NCBI GenBank assembly: GCA_902513935.1
Contig: CABXOR010000043.1
Coordinates: forward strand, 1 to 14,353
Source: an uncultured SAR324 cluster bacterium
GTDB taxonomy: Bacteria > SAR324 > NAC60-12
Reading direction: 5' to 3'
Length of the DNA stretch: 14,353 nt
The stretch's first letter is position 1; each line of letters begins with the position of its first letter. The position numbers and the translations under genes are program-made. This document shows, in pieces, positions 1-6,935 of the stretch. The notes under the pieces were generated by a model, which saw only the letters and a list, made by a program, of their open reading frames with translations, had not been told where the DNA came from and did no database searches.

Positions 1-106
1 TTGTAACATTTGACGGGGGTTCCAGTTTTTCATCCATAGGTCTCCTCTTTCGAAAGACAATCATTGCCACAAGTGATAGAATAGTTAAAGCGATCCAGGT
101 TCCCAT
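1..106 (-). CDS. Partial small membrane protein, 5' end only
   Basis: This is the N-terminal 35 codons of a minus-strand gene that runs off the left edge. ATG is at 106-104 and the frame stays open to base 2. The peptide has a short N-terminus, one hydrophobic segment (about residues 3-18, TWIALTILSLVAMIVF), then a basic FRKRRP stop-transfer and an acidic and polar tail, so a single-pass membrane protein is expected. A good promoter lies 22-49 nt upstream, which supports the start although no clear Shine-Dalgarno precedes it. A stronger GAGGAG lies inside the gene, just before an in-frame ATG (37-35, MDEKLEPP) and an out-of-frame ATG (33-31, reading MKNWNPRQMLQ). The main product could therefore begin there, with the hydrophobic ORF as an overlapping upstream gene. 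I do not recognise the family. Confidence 0.5.
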   Translation of the reverse strand, partial: MGTWIALTILSLVAMIVFRKRRPMDEKLEPPSNVT

Positions 107-127
107 TTTATTTAATACTGAAGAAGA

Positions 128-158
128 ATTATGCAGTTTTGATCTTATCAGTCAAAAC
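128..158 (-). promoter_or_regulatory. Sigma70-like promoter with overlapping 7-bp inverted repeat
   Basis: Read on the minus strand there is TTGACT (155-150), a 16-nt spacer and CATAAT (133-128), close to the -35/-10 consensus. It would start transcription near 121, about 15 nt before the ATG at 106. A perfect 7-bp inverted repeat, GTTTTGA (136-142) and TCAAAAC (152-158) with 9 nt between, spans the -35 box and spacer and could be an operator. The promoter match is seen directly; the operator role is inferred. Confidence 0.5.
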
Positions 159-529
159 GTCTCCTTGTATAGTTTATACGAGATGAACTAATGTGACAAC
201 GCAAAATCTATGCAATCATAATTAAAAACCAATGCTTTTCGTAACTGTCTTTATATGAATGATACCTTAGTAAAAAGTCCTGAAACTGTGTCATTACGAG
301 CGAAGCGAAAAATCTTGTATAAGCAACCGCACTAATATCATTAAGATTCCTCCCTACAGTCAAAATGACAGATTAGATTTCAGACTTTTTTTGAGACCGT
401 CAAAAATAACTTTCTGGTAAAAATACTTAAATCTCTCGCTTTCGGGGACTATACTGTATCTTTCGAATCCGTATTGCGTCTTCAGTTGACAAACGATAAT
501 ATGGAATACACATATATAAAGGAGCATGT
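159..529. other. Gene-free stretch between divergent genes
   Basis: No coding remnant is visible here on either strand. The stretch holds the palindromic repeat at 289-370. It also has plausible promoter pieces for the downstream SDR gene: TATACT at 450-455, and TTGACA at 486-491 without a convincing -10 at 16-18 nt. Otherwise it is A+T-rich spacer. Confidence 0.4.
289..370. repeat. Imperfect palindromic repeat (TGTCATT...AATGACA type)
   Basis: The left arm 289-316 begins TGTCATTACGAGCGAAGCGA and ends AATCTT. The right arm 343-370 begins AAGATT and ends AATGACA. The outer 7 bp and inner 6 bp pair perfectly and the middle pairs in part. The wording TGTCATTnnGAGCGAAGCGAAnnATCTT belongs to a widespread kind of interspersed palindromic repeat found in many bacterial genomes, whose function is not settled. 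The right arm has drifted more than the left. Confidence 0.6.
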
Positions 530-1297
530 ATGGAAATTCCACCATTATTTAACTTGACTGAAAAAGTTGCCTTAGTTACCGGTGCAAGCCGGGGAATTGG
601 GGCAGCCATAGCACAAATTCTGGCTGAGTTTGGTGCCAATGTCATTCTGACCAGCCGCAGGGCAGAGAATTTAAAAGAAGTTGAAACAGCAATTCTAAAG
701 CCTGGCAATCAGGCTTCCAGTATGGTTTGCCACAATGGTGATCTTGCACAGATAGAATCACTTTTTCAAAACATTAAGAAAATCCACGGCAGACTGGACA
801 TTTTGATCAACAATGCGGCAACCAATCCTTTCTACGGTTCCGTCCTGGATGCAGATGAAGCGGCATGGGATAAAACATTGGATGTGAACCTGAAGGGACC
901 ATATTTCATGTGCCAGCATGCGGCGAAACTAATGCGAAAAAATGGAGGTGGATCAATCGTAAATGTATCTTCGATAAACGGTCGTATTCCGATGCATCAG
1001 CAAAGCATTTATTCAATTACAAAAGCAGGCCTGATTTCCATGACACAAGCCTTTGCCAAAGAACTTGGGGGCGACAATATTCGCATGAATGCGCTGCTTC
1101 CCGGTCTCACTGACACTAAATTTGCCTCTGCAGTTACACAAAATGAAGAGCTTATGAAAACTGTTTTACCGCAAATTCCATTGGGCAGAATTGCCCAGCC
1201 GAGTGAGATGTCCGGAATGGTGCTTTTTCTGGTTTCTGACGCAGCTTCATACGTTACAGGCAGCACATTCACAGTGGACGGTGGTGTATTGGCTTAG
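530..1297 (+). CDS. SDR family NAD(P)-dependent oxidoreductase
   Basis: A classical short-chain dehydrogenase/reductase of 255 residues, the usual length for the family and expected to be cytoplasmic. It has the cofactor motif TGASRGIG (residues 17-24), the NNA motif (94-96), Asn120, catalytic Ser148 and YSITK (Tyr161/Lys165), so the Asn-Ser-Tyr-Lys tetrad is complete. PG at 191-192 and the C-terminal YVTG...VDGG pattern are standard. Arg43/Arg44 after the second strand (TSRR) suggest NADP(H) preference, by inference. The substrate cannot be read from sequence; FabG-like 3-oxoacyl reductases and sugar or alcohol dehydrogenases share this form. The start is well fixed: GGAG at 521-524, a 5-nt spacer, then ATG at 530. 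It stands alone, with palindromic repeats on both sides. Confidence 0.93.
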   Translation: MEIPPLFNLTEKVALVTGASRGIGAAIAQILAEFGANVILTSRRAENLKEVETAILKPGNQASSMVCHNGDLAQIESLFQNIKKIHGRLDILINNAATNPFYGSVLDADEAAWDKTLDVNLKGPYFMCQHAAKLMRKNGGGSIVNVSSINGRIPMHQQSIYSITKAGLISMTQAFAKELGGDNIRMNALLPGLTDTKFASAVTQNEELMKTVLPQIPLGRIAQPSEMSGMVLFLVSDAASYVTGSTFTVDGGVLA

Positions 1298-1345
1298 AAC
1301 CAATGCAACGGAACTACTTGTAAAAAGTTCTACATTTCAAACTTG

Positions 1346-1415
1346 TTTGTCATTCCCGCGAAGCTTGTCCACGACTAGATCGCGGAGCGGGAATCCGAGG
1401 GTGTGCTTACAATGA
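1346..1415. repeat. Nested palindromic repeat after the SDR gene
   Basis: ATTCCCGC (1352-1359) pairs perfectly with GCGGGAAT (1387-1394). Inside is a second stem, TCCACGA against TCGCGGA, with one mismatch. Outside, TCATT (from 1350) can pair with AATGA (1411-1415). The wording (TTGTCATTCCCGCGAAG...GGAGCGGGAATCC) matches a class of interspersed repeat that I recognise from several bacterial genomes. It lies about 50 nt after the SDR stop and lacks a U-tract, so it is not a standard terminator. It could still stabilise mRNA 3' ends. Confidence 0.6.
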
Positions 1416-1453
1416 GAGAATATTACATATTTATCCTGACAACAAAAATAGTG

Positions 1454-1506
1454 TATTTGTTTTTGTATTTTCACCAAACAACGTGATGAATATACAAAAA
1501 CAAATA
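1454..1506. promoter_or_regulatory. Perfect 15-bp inverted repeat in the fumC leader
   Basis: TATTTGTTTTTGTAT (1454-1468) and ATACAAAAACAAATA (1492-1506) are exact reverse complements, separated by 23 nt. A 4-bp inner stem (TCAC 1471-1474 with GTGA 1483-1486) closes the loop further. The element ends 30 nt before the fumC ATG and 19 nt before its Shine-Dalgarno. It could be a two-site DNA operator or, if transcribed, an A/U-rich leader hairpin. No U-tract follows it, so intrinsic termination is not indicated. The repeat is seen directly; the regulatory role is inferred. Confidence 0.5.
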
Positions 1507-1535
1507 ACCACAACAAACTAAAAGAAAGGAACAAA

Positions 1536-2930
1536 ATGAGTAAAGCATACCGCATTGAAAAAGATTCAATGGGAGAAGTCAAGGTTCCCCAGGAGGCTCT
1601 TTATGGAGCGCAAACCCAGCGCGCGGTTGAAAACTTTCCAGTCAGCGGAATCTGCATCAGTCGTCCGCTGATTCATGCACTGGGCGTAATCAAACAGGGT
1701 GCGGCAAAAGTAAATGCTGAAATGGACAACATTCCAAAAGATGTAGCACACGCGATCCAACTTGCGGCGCAGGAAGTGATTGACGGCAAGCTGGACGATC
1801 ATTTTCCGATCGACATTTATCAAACCGGATCCGGTACGTCAAGTAATATGAATGCCAACGAGGTGATCGCGCACCGTGCGATGGAACTCGTTCCGGACTT
1901 GTCAGTCAAGGTGCATCCGAATGATCACATAAATTTTGGTCAAAGTTCAAATGACACTTTTCCGACTGCCATCAAGATTGCGGGATTTCTTGAGGCCAAA
2001 AACTCTTTGATTCCGGCACTTAAATTTTTGAGGGAAACATTTTTGAAAAAAGGTGCCGAATATTCGCATGTAGTCAAAACCGGCCGGACACACCTCATGG
2101 ACGCAATGCCGGTGACATTTGAACAGGAATTCAGCGGTTATGCACGGCAAATTGAAATCAGTATTCAGCGCATAGAATCAGCACTGCTTCAGATGGCGGA
2201 ACTGCCGATGGGCGGGACCGCTGTTGGGACAGGAATTAATACTGATCCGGAATTTCCACCCAAATTCGCGACAGAAATTTCAAAACTTACTGGTGAGTCA
2301 TTTTGGGAGGCGGAAAATCATTTTGAAGCACAGTCAACGGTGGACGCACCGGTTGCCATGGGAGCCCTATTAAAAACTCTGGCAGTCAGTCTGTTGAAAA
2401 TTGTCAACGATTTGCGTTGGATGAATTCCGGACCAAACGGCGGGCTCGGAGAAATTCAGCTAGCGGCACTTCAACCGGGATCTTCGATTATGCCCGGAAA
2501 GGTAAATCCAGTGATTGAAGAATCAATGGCCATGGTCTGCGCGCAGGTAATCGGCTATGATGCTGCAATCAGTGTCGGAGGTTTGTCCGGAAATTTTGAG
2601 TTGAATGTGATGCTGCCGATGGTGGCGTACAGTCTGCTCGAGTCCATCCGCCTGCTGTCGAACGCATCCCGAAATCTCGCTGACCGTTCCGTTTCACGAC
2701 TGATGGTACGTGAGGATCACATCAAGGCGCTTGTCGGCAAAAACCCAATTCTGGTAACAACTCTCAATCCACTTATTGGATATGATCTGGCAGCAAAAAT
2801 TGCCAAAAAAGCTTTTGCGGAAAATCGTGAACTTAAAGAAGTTGCTCTGGAAATGTGTGATCTTTCAGAAGCAGAACTGGATAAAGCGCTTGATCCGACA
2901 AAAATGACCAAAGGCGGGTTTGTGGAATAA
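1536..2930 (+). CDS. fumC: Class II fumarate hydratase
   Basis: Catalyses reversible hydration of fumarate to L-malate in the TCA cycle; the class II enzyme is an iron-independent cytoplasmic homotetramer. Length 464 matches E. coli FumC (467). Family signatures are present in order: GSGTSSNMN (residues 98-106), SSND (137-140), TGRTH with the catalytic-base His186 (His188 in E. coli numbering), and the mobile-loop signature GSSIMPGKVNP (315-325) with the catalytic Ser and Lys322/Asn324, then Glu329. Closely related aspartases and argininosuccinate lyases share the fold, but the loop sequence and overall match favour fumarase. The start is firm: AAGGA at 1526-1530, then ATG. It appears monocistronic, with a striking inverted repeat in its leader and a convergent recombinase gene after it. 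Confidence 0.97.
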   Translation: MSKAYRIEKDSMGEVKVPQEALYGAQTQRAVENFPVSGICISRPLIHALGVIKQGAAKVNAEMDNIPKDVAHAIQLAAQEVIDGKLDDHFPIDIYQTGSGTSSNMNANEVIAHRAMELVPDLSVKVHPNDHINFGQSSNDTFPTAIKIAGFLEAKNSLIPALKFLRETFLKKGAEYSHVVKTGRTHLMDAMPVTFEQEFSGYARQIEISIQRIESALLQMAELPMGGTAVGTGINTDPEFPPKFATEISKLTGESFWEAENHFEAQSTVDAPVAMGALLKTLAVSLLKIVNDLRWMNSGPNGGLGEIQLAALQPGSSIMPGKVNPVIEESMAMVCAQVIGYDAAISVGGLSGNFELNVMLPMVAYSLLESIRLLSNASRNLADRSVSRLMVREDHIKALVGKNPILVTTLNPLIGYDLAAKIAKKAFAENRELKEVALEMCDLSEAELDKALDPTKMTKGGFVE

Positions 2931-2994
2931 AAATCTGCTTATATTAATTTTTCCGATTGACCAGTAGGAGAATGATCAGGAAGAGAGCGTCTTT

Positions 2995-3984
2995 TTAAAT
3001 CAGCGGTAGACTGTCAGTTGGATTTTTTTCCAGGAGCTGCCTATCGTGAAAGTAGCGGATTGTGGTGTTGGCGGAGGCATGACGGGCATAGGACTGGACT
3101 TTCTGAAGAGGTTCACCCAATTCCAATGCAAGTGTGATTGCGGTATGCCGAAGATAGTGGGCAGATATAGTTAAACCTACGGCTTTTCCGAGTCTGGCGA
3201 CAATATCATTGATACCTTTTCCTGACATTTTGTGACCAAGTGTACGGAAACCAAGAGAAGGGAAAACATTTGGTGCTGCAATCTTGTTAGCCTGAAGCAT
3301 TTTGTGCCACTCTTCAAATTCTGCATGCAGCTCATTTCTCAATTTGATACGCTGCTCCTTTCCGCTTTTTGTATGCCGCAGTACTGCGACGTGAAAGGAA
3401 CCATCCTGCACAATATCTTCCCAAAGCAAATCTGCTGCTTCGCCGCGTCTTGCCGCGGTTAGATACAGAAATTTCAACACAAGGCCATTGCGAAATCTTA
3501 ACAGCGGCGCGATTCGTCCATCATAATGAATAACTTCATTTGCTTCAATCATAGCATTTAACTGCGAAACCTGGAGTGCGCCTTTACTGGCCGCAGAGTC
3601 AACTTTTTCTGCCCGAATGACAGAGGCTTTGAAAGGATTTTGTTTTAGATAGCCAAACTCTGTCAGCACCTTACAGACTTTGCGCAGGGCACTCATGGTT
3701 TGGTTAATTGTGGATGGCTTTTTACCAGAGGCTTTCAACTGATTCTTGTATTCCAGCATCCGCAGTGGATCAAAGTTTTCCAGTTCCTGCAACTCCCTGA
3801 TATTTCCCCATTGCTGTAAATCCCGGAAGGCCCGTGCATAAGCACGCTGCGTGTTGGCTGCATATTCACCAAAAACCAGATTCAAAGCCTCCCCCGGTTC
3901 AAGAACGGGCTGCTTAACTTCCAGTGTTCTATTTTCCCGAGTTTTCAGTTCAGAATTTTGGTCTTCGGTTAAAATAACTTCCAT
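2995..3984 (-). CDS. Tyrosine recombinase (XerC/D-type integrase fold)
   Basis: A 329-residue site-specific recombinase. An N-terminal SAM-like DNA-binding domain (about 30-125, with NTQRAYARAFRDLQQW) is followed by the catalytic domain. All catalytic residues are visible: Arg179 (TAARRGEA), Lys206 (HTKSGK), His276 and Arg279 (HYLRH), His302 (ARHAS) and nucleophile Tyr311 (TTIRYFHD), so it should be active. The length fits XerC/XerD or a small integrase. It differs from the chromosomal Xer pair in carrying about 30 extra N-terminal residues and starts 12 nt after the stop of the upstream TonB-like gene, so the two are probably cotranscribed. No tRNA attachment site, integron attC array or phage gene is visible nearby, so its target is unknown. 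Confidence 0.93.
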   Translation of the reverse strand: MEVILTEDQNSELKTRENRTLEVKQPVLEPGEALNLVFGEYAANTQRAYARAFRDLQQWGNIRELQELENFDPLRMLEYKNQLKASGKKPSTINQTMSALRKVCKVLTEFGYLKQNPFKASVIRAEKVDSAASKGALQVSQLNAMIEANEVIHYDGRIAPLLRFRNGLVLKFLYLTAARRGEAADLLWEDIVQDGSFHVAVLRHTKSGKEQRIKLRNELHAEFEEWHKMLQANKIAAPNVFPSLGFRTLGHKMSGKGINDIVARLGKAVGLTISAHYLRHTAITLALELGEPLQKVQSYARHASANTTIRYFHDRQLLEKNPTDSLPLI

Positions 3985-3996
3985 TTAAAATATATT

Positions 3997-4977
3997 TCAA
4001 GGCTGAATAAGAATTGTTACTACATATGGTGGATGGCGAATTAAAAGCTCCATTGGCGGAGGCAGTTTCAGCTGATCCACAGAATCCATTATAATTTTAT
4101 CAAACTTTTGTGAACCACTTGTTTTTAACAGTCGTCTTTCAATGACCTTGCCAAATTGATCAATCTGCAGACGAAGTCGCGTTTTTAAGTTTCTACTGGA
4201 CCGATTACGGTGTTTTTGTCGAAAGAACATTAAATCTTTTTTAATATTTTTCCAGATCAACTGATTGTAACGCCGCTGCGCAATTTTAAATTTTAGCAAT
4301 TCGAGCGGCAACATTGCCTTTCTGACAGGAACTATTTCACTTTCACTGATTTTCGGTTCAGGAATTAAATTTGTAACTTCAGTTACAATTTTTTGATCAG
4401 GCTCTTCTTTCTCTATTAAATATTTCGGAGAAGATGATTTATACGGTTGCTTTGGTTTTAAATCCAGCACTGCCGTTGGATGTACGGAATAACTCCCCAT
4501 CCGAAGCACGATGCTTTTTAACATTTCTTGCTGAGTCAATCTGCACTCTAAACAGGCTTCATGCTTTACACGCCACTTCCGGTTTTCTCCAATCAGAACC
4601 AGAGTAAGCCGAGTTTCCCTTGGTATACTTTTCATCAAAAACAAGCTTGTCTGCGGAAAATTTTTCAGGATCCTCAAGATGCATTTTAGTTGCAGACAAG
4701 ATTGTTTATTGGCTGACTCTTTCAGTTTTTTAAGGGCTTGTTCAAAGGAAGACTGGTCACTGAAATCATAGGTCCGGGCTAATTCTTCCCGTAAATTATG
4801 AAGCAAGATTTGTTCCGACATTTTCGGTGCGGAAGCGTCGAAAAGTCCCATAACTACTGCATGCGGCAGAATATCCCGTGGCCAAGCTGAATGAGTTTGC
4901 AAAAAGAAAATGCACAGAGCCAGTACTGTATAGATGGAGAGCCGAAAAGAAGGGTTGGGGTAATGAGAAATGAACAC
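3997..4977 (-). CDS. Periplasmic protein with TonB/TolA-like C-terminal domain
   Basis: A 326-residue envelope protein. Residues 11-28 are hydrophobic (signal peptide or membrane anchor). Residues 33-160 form a mixed domain with two Cys pairs (C94/C99 and C142/C145). Residues 170-220 are polar and proline/lysine/glutamate-rich like a linker. Residues 237-326 resemble the TonB/TolA C-terminal domain (TRLRLQIDQFGKVIERRLLKTSGS, here 266-289, then FDKIIMDSV and LPPPMELL). TonB-family proteins span the periplasm and pass energy from ExbB/ExbD to outer-membrane receptors, but the usual proline-rich rod is short and a cysteine-bearing domain replaces it, so that function is not assured. The start is GTG at 4977, chosen because it keeps the signal segment and has a promoter 45-73 nt upstream; no good Shine-Dalgarno is seen. 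Confidence 0.72.
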   Translation of the reverse strand: MFISHYPNPSFRLSIYTVLALCIFFLQTHSAWPRDILPHAVVMGLFDASAPKMSEQILLHNLREELARTYDFSDQSSFEQALKKLKESANKQSCLQLKCILRILKNFPQTSLFLMKSIPRETRLTLVLIGENRKWRVKHEACLECRLTQQEMLKSIVLRMGSYSVHPTAVLDLKPKQPYKSSSPKYLIEKEEPDQKIVTEVTNLIPEPKISESEIVPVRKAMLPLELLKFKIAQRRYNQLIWKNIKKDLMFFRQKHRNRSSRNLKTRLRLQIDQFGKVIERRLLKTSGSQKFDKIIMDSVDQLKLPPPMELLIRHPPYVVTILIQP

Positions 4978-5021
4978 AGAAAAGCTGTAAAAGTAATTGT
5001 TGTTTAACGCTGCAGCTTTCT

Positions 5022-5050
5022 GTTATACAACCGAATTGCACTTTTCGCAA
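5022..5050 (-). promoter_or_regulatory. Sigma70-like promoter for the TonB-like/recombinase unit
   Basis: On the minus strand TTGCGA (5050-5045) and TATAAC (5027-5022) are separated by exactly 17 nt. The predicted start of transcription is near 5015, giving a leader of about 38 nt before the GTG at 4977. This supports the GTG start of the TonB-like gene. The region around it (4978-5165) otherwise shows nothing recognisable. Confidence 0.5.
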
Positions 5051-5165
5051 GAAGTTGCAGAATAATTTATAAAGCAGATAATTCCTCGAATGTTTGACAG
5101 ATATGACAAACTCAAGATCCTAACCTGAACTATTGCAAACATCCTTTTTAGCTAAGAATTCAGAT

Positions 5166-5354
5166 TCAGGGAATTGGATTCTGGTAGCGTTGTTGTAAAA
5201 TATTGTTGCGGCTCTTTTGGGATAATGGAGAAACGCTATGAAGTAAAAAATTTTCATAGGATTCCTGGTCAATACTTCTCCAGATGTATGCCGGAAGAAC
5301 AACAGTTGCAATTAGCAGTAATATTATCAAAATTGCCTTTAACAGCCCATACAT
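5166..5354 (-). CDS. Possible small single-pass membrane protein
   Basis: A 62-residue ORF with one strong hydrophobic helix (residues 4-24, LLKAILIILLLIATVVLPAY), followed by a polar tail rich in Ser, Asn and Gln. An AGG precedes the ATG at 5-nt spacing (5362-5360). The hydrophobic segment followed by an unbiased polar region is protein-like, and the opposite-strand frames here look less so. It has no recognisable family. It sits between the promoter of the TonB-like unit and the divergent aldose epimerase gene. It may be a real small membrane protein or the remnant of a longer gene. Confidence 0.4.
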   Translation of the reverse strand: MYGLLKAILIILLLIATVVLPAYIWRSIDQESYENFLLHSVSPLSQKSRNNILQQRYQNPIP

Positions 5355-5483
5355 GCTAACCTATCTGCGAAGTGTTGTCTGCGAAAATTAAAAATTTGGA
5401 ATGCTGGTTCCAGTACTAAAGAATCGTTCTGTTTTGCATTATAGAGGGATCAACATAATTCTTATAACTTTGAATGTTAGACA

Positions 5484-6401
5484 ATGTCTCCTGAAAAAGA
5501 AGCAAAAGAGAATATTTTAACTTTGCGTGCCGGAAATGCTTTGCTGGAAATTATACCAGAAGTTGGAGGTTCGATCACTCGTTATTGTTTGATTACTGAA
5601 GAGCAAACTTTGAATTTTTTGCGTCCAGCGATTCTATCAGGGTTTGCCAAGCACGACCCAAGGGAAATGGCAAGTTTCCCACTGATTCCTTTTTCCAATC
5701 GAATCCGTAACGGTCATTTCAAGTTTCAGGGGCGGGAAATAAAATTGCCGCTGAATTTTTATCCTGAAGTACACAGCATTCATGGACACGGCTGGAAAGT
5801 ACTCTGGACAGTAACAAAAAAATCCAAAAACAAGGCAACAATAGAGTATCAATTTTTACCTGATGAGTGGCCTTTTTCTTATTTGGCACGTCAGGTTTTT
5901 GATTTGGAAGAGTCTTCCTTGACTGTCACTCTGCAAATCAACAATACCGGAAACTCTGCAATGCCAGTGGGTATGGGACTGCATCCATATTTTGTCCGGA
6001 CTCCTCAGGCTTCGATAACTGCAAAAACAGAAAAAATGTGGATCAATGATGCTGAAACTATGCCTCTGCGTCTGGAGTCGGTTCCAGAAACCAAACTTCT
6101 GAATCAGGGTTTGAGTGTCACTCAGAATCCACTGGATAATCTTTTCACCGGCTGGAACCGTGAAGTCCTGATTTCATGGCCCGAATGGAATGCAAACTTA
6201 AGAATTATTGCAGATGCACCTTTCGATTTTATGGTGATTTACACTCCTACTAGTGCAGATTTTTTTTGTGTAGAACCGGTCAGTAATGTGACAGATGCCT
6301 TCAACATGCAAGCCCGTGGAGAGTTCGGAAATGGAACAAAGACCTTGCTTCCAGGAGAATTGCTTGAGGGAAAAATCTGCTTTGTCCCAGAACTGAGTTA
6401 A
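5484..6401 (+). CDS. Aldose 1-epimerase family protein (GalM-like mutarotase)
   Basis: A 305-residue cytoplasmic beta-sandwich enzyme of the aldose 1-epimerase family (COG2017), which interconverts the alpha and beta anomers of sugars. Conserved features are PLIPFSNRIRNG with the substrate-binding Arg (66-77), HSIHGHGW (97-104) carrying the first catalytic His, GLHPYF with the second His (His167), and the C-terminal VEPVSNVTDAFN, where Glu264 is the likely general base. Length is a little short of GalM (about 340) but normal for the shorter YihR/YeaD-like members, so the sugar is not assigned. The start ATG at 5484 is the only option, since an in-frame stop lies 6 nt upstream; no Shine-Dalgarno is evident. 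It has no sugar-pathway neighbours. Confidence 0.88.
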   Translation: MSPEKEAKENILTLRAGNALLEIIPEVGGSITRYCLITEEQTLNFLRPAILSGFAKHDPREMASFPLIPFSNRIRNGHFKFQGREIKLPLNFYPEVHSIHGHGWKVLWTVTKKSKNKATIEYQFLPDEWPFSYLARQVFDLEESSLTVTLQINNTGNSAMPVGMGLHPYFVRTPQASITAKTEKMWINDAETMPLRLESVPETKLLNQGLSVTQNPLDNLFTGWNREVLISWPEWNANLRIIADAPFDFMVIYTPTSADFFCVEPVSNVTDAFNMQARGEFGNGTKTLLPGELLEGKICFVPELS

Positions 6402-6433
6402 GACTTAGAAGTCAATTTCTCTGAGTAATAATT

Positions 6434-6935
6434 TCAGGGTCCTGATTCATTCAGTCTCCAATCGTAGAGATATTCGATTCCCAGCTCATCTTCATTCAAA
6501 GAATTAGCCCAATTCCCTTTTACATATTTCTGTTGATGAATCAAAACTCCTGTTTCATTGCCGCCAAAATCATCCTGATACCATTCATAAATTTTGGAAA
6601 AACGAGGTTTTTCTGCTTTTTTGTACCACGTGGATGATTAATGTATTCATTTACACCTAGTTCCACAAGCAACTTGCTGTTGAGGACGGTAAAAGCAAGC
6701 GGCCGCAGATTTGGACATCCCTTGCTGGCGCAATTCAGGGCATAGTGATTTTGTGATCTTCCTAAATTGTTTTCAGGATATGGTGTTCAATGTCATTCAG
6801 CAAAAGATCTTCACCCTTGATCGTTATAAACTCTTTATCCAAGGAACTAAAACTAAAAAATCTTAAGGAAATATTTCTGATGGATTCGATAGGATAATGA
6901 TCCAAAATCAAATTAACGGTTGTAATTGTATTTAG
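6434..6935 (-). pseudogene. Decayed DUF547 gene, 5'-truncated with two frameshifts
   Basis: This stretch has no long ORF, but reading the minus strand across three frames recovers a DUF547-type protein. Segment 1 (6935 to about 6770) gives NLILDHYPIESIRNI, a phenylalanine-rich strand, and then LNDIEHHILK. Segment 2 (about 6771 to 6601) gives HYALNCASKGCPNLRP, the family's cysteine-containing core, followed by EYINHPRG. Segment 3 (about 6601 to 6434) gives YEWYQDDFGGNETGVL and YLYDWRLNE before TGA. The two shifts are each one missing base in a homopolymer: the A-run at 6773-6770 and the T-run at 6602-6598. These alone could be sequencing errors. However, about the first 80-100 residues of the family are absent, because the TMEM64 stop codon lies directly in front, so the gene is a true remnant. 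Confidence 0.82.

Noticed and set aside
1009..1272. Opposite-strand frame within the SDR gene
   Set aside because: It is fully inside a strongly supported gene and has no family-like features or ribosome binding site.
2931..2994. Attachment site or dif-like element between fumC and the recombinase gene
   Set aside because: No convincing dyad with a central spacer, and no direct-repeat partner elsewhere in the window.
6388..6420. Small hairpin GACTtagaAGTC after the aldose epimerase gene as a terminator
   Set aside because: Only four base pairs and a weak T-rich tail.
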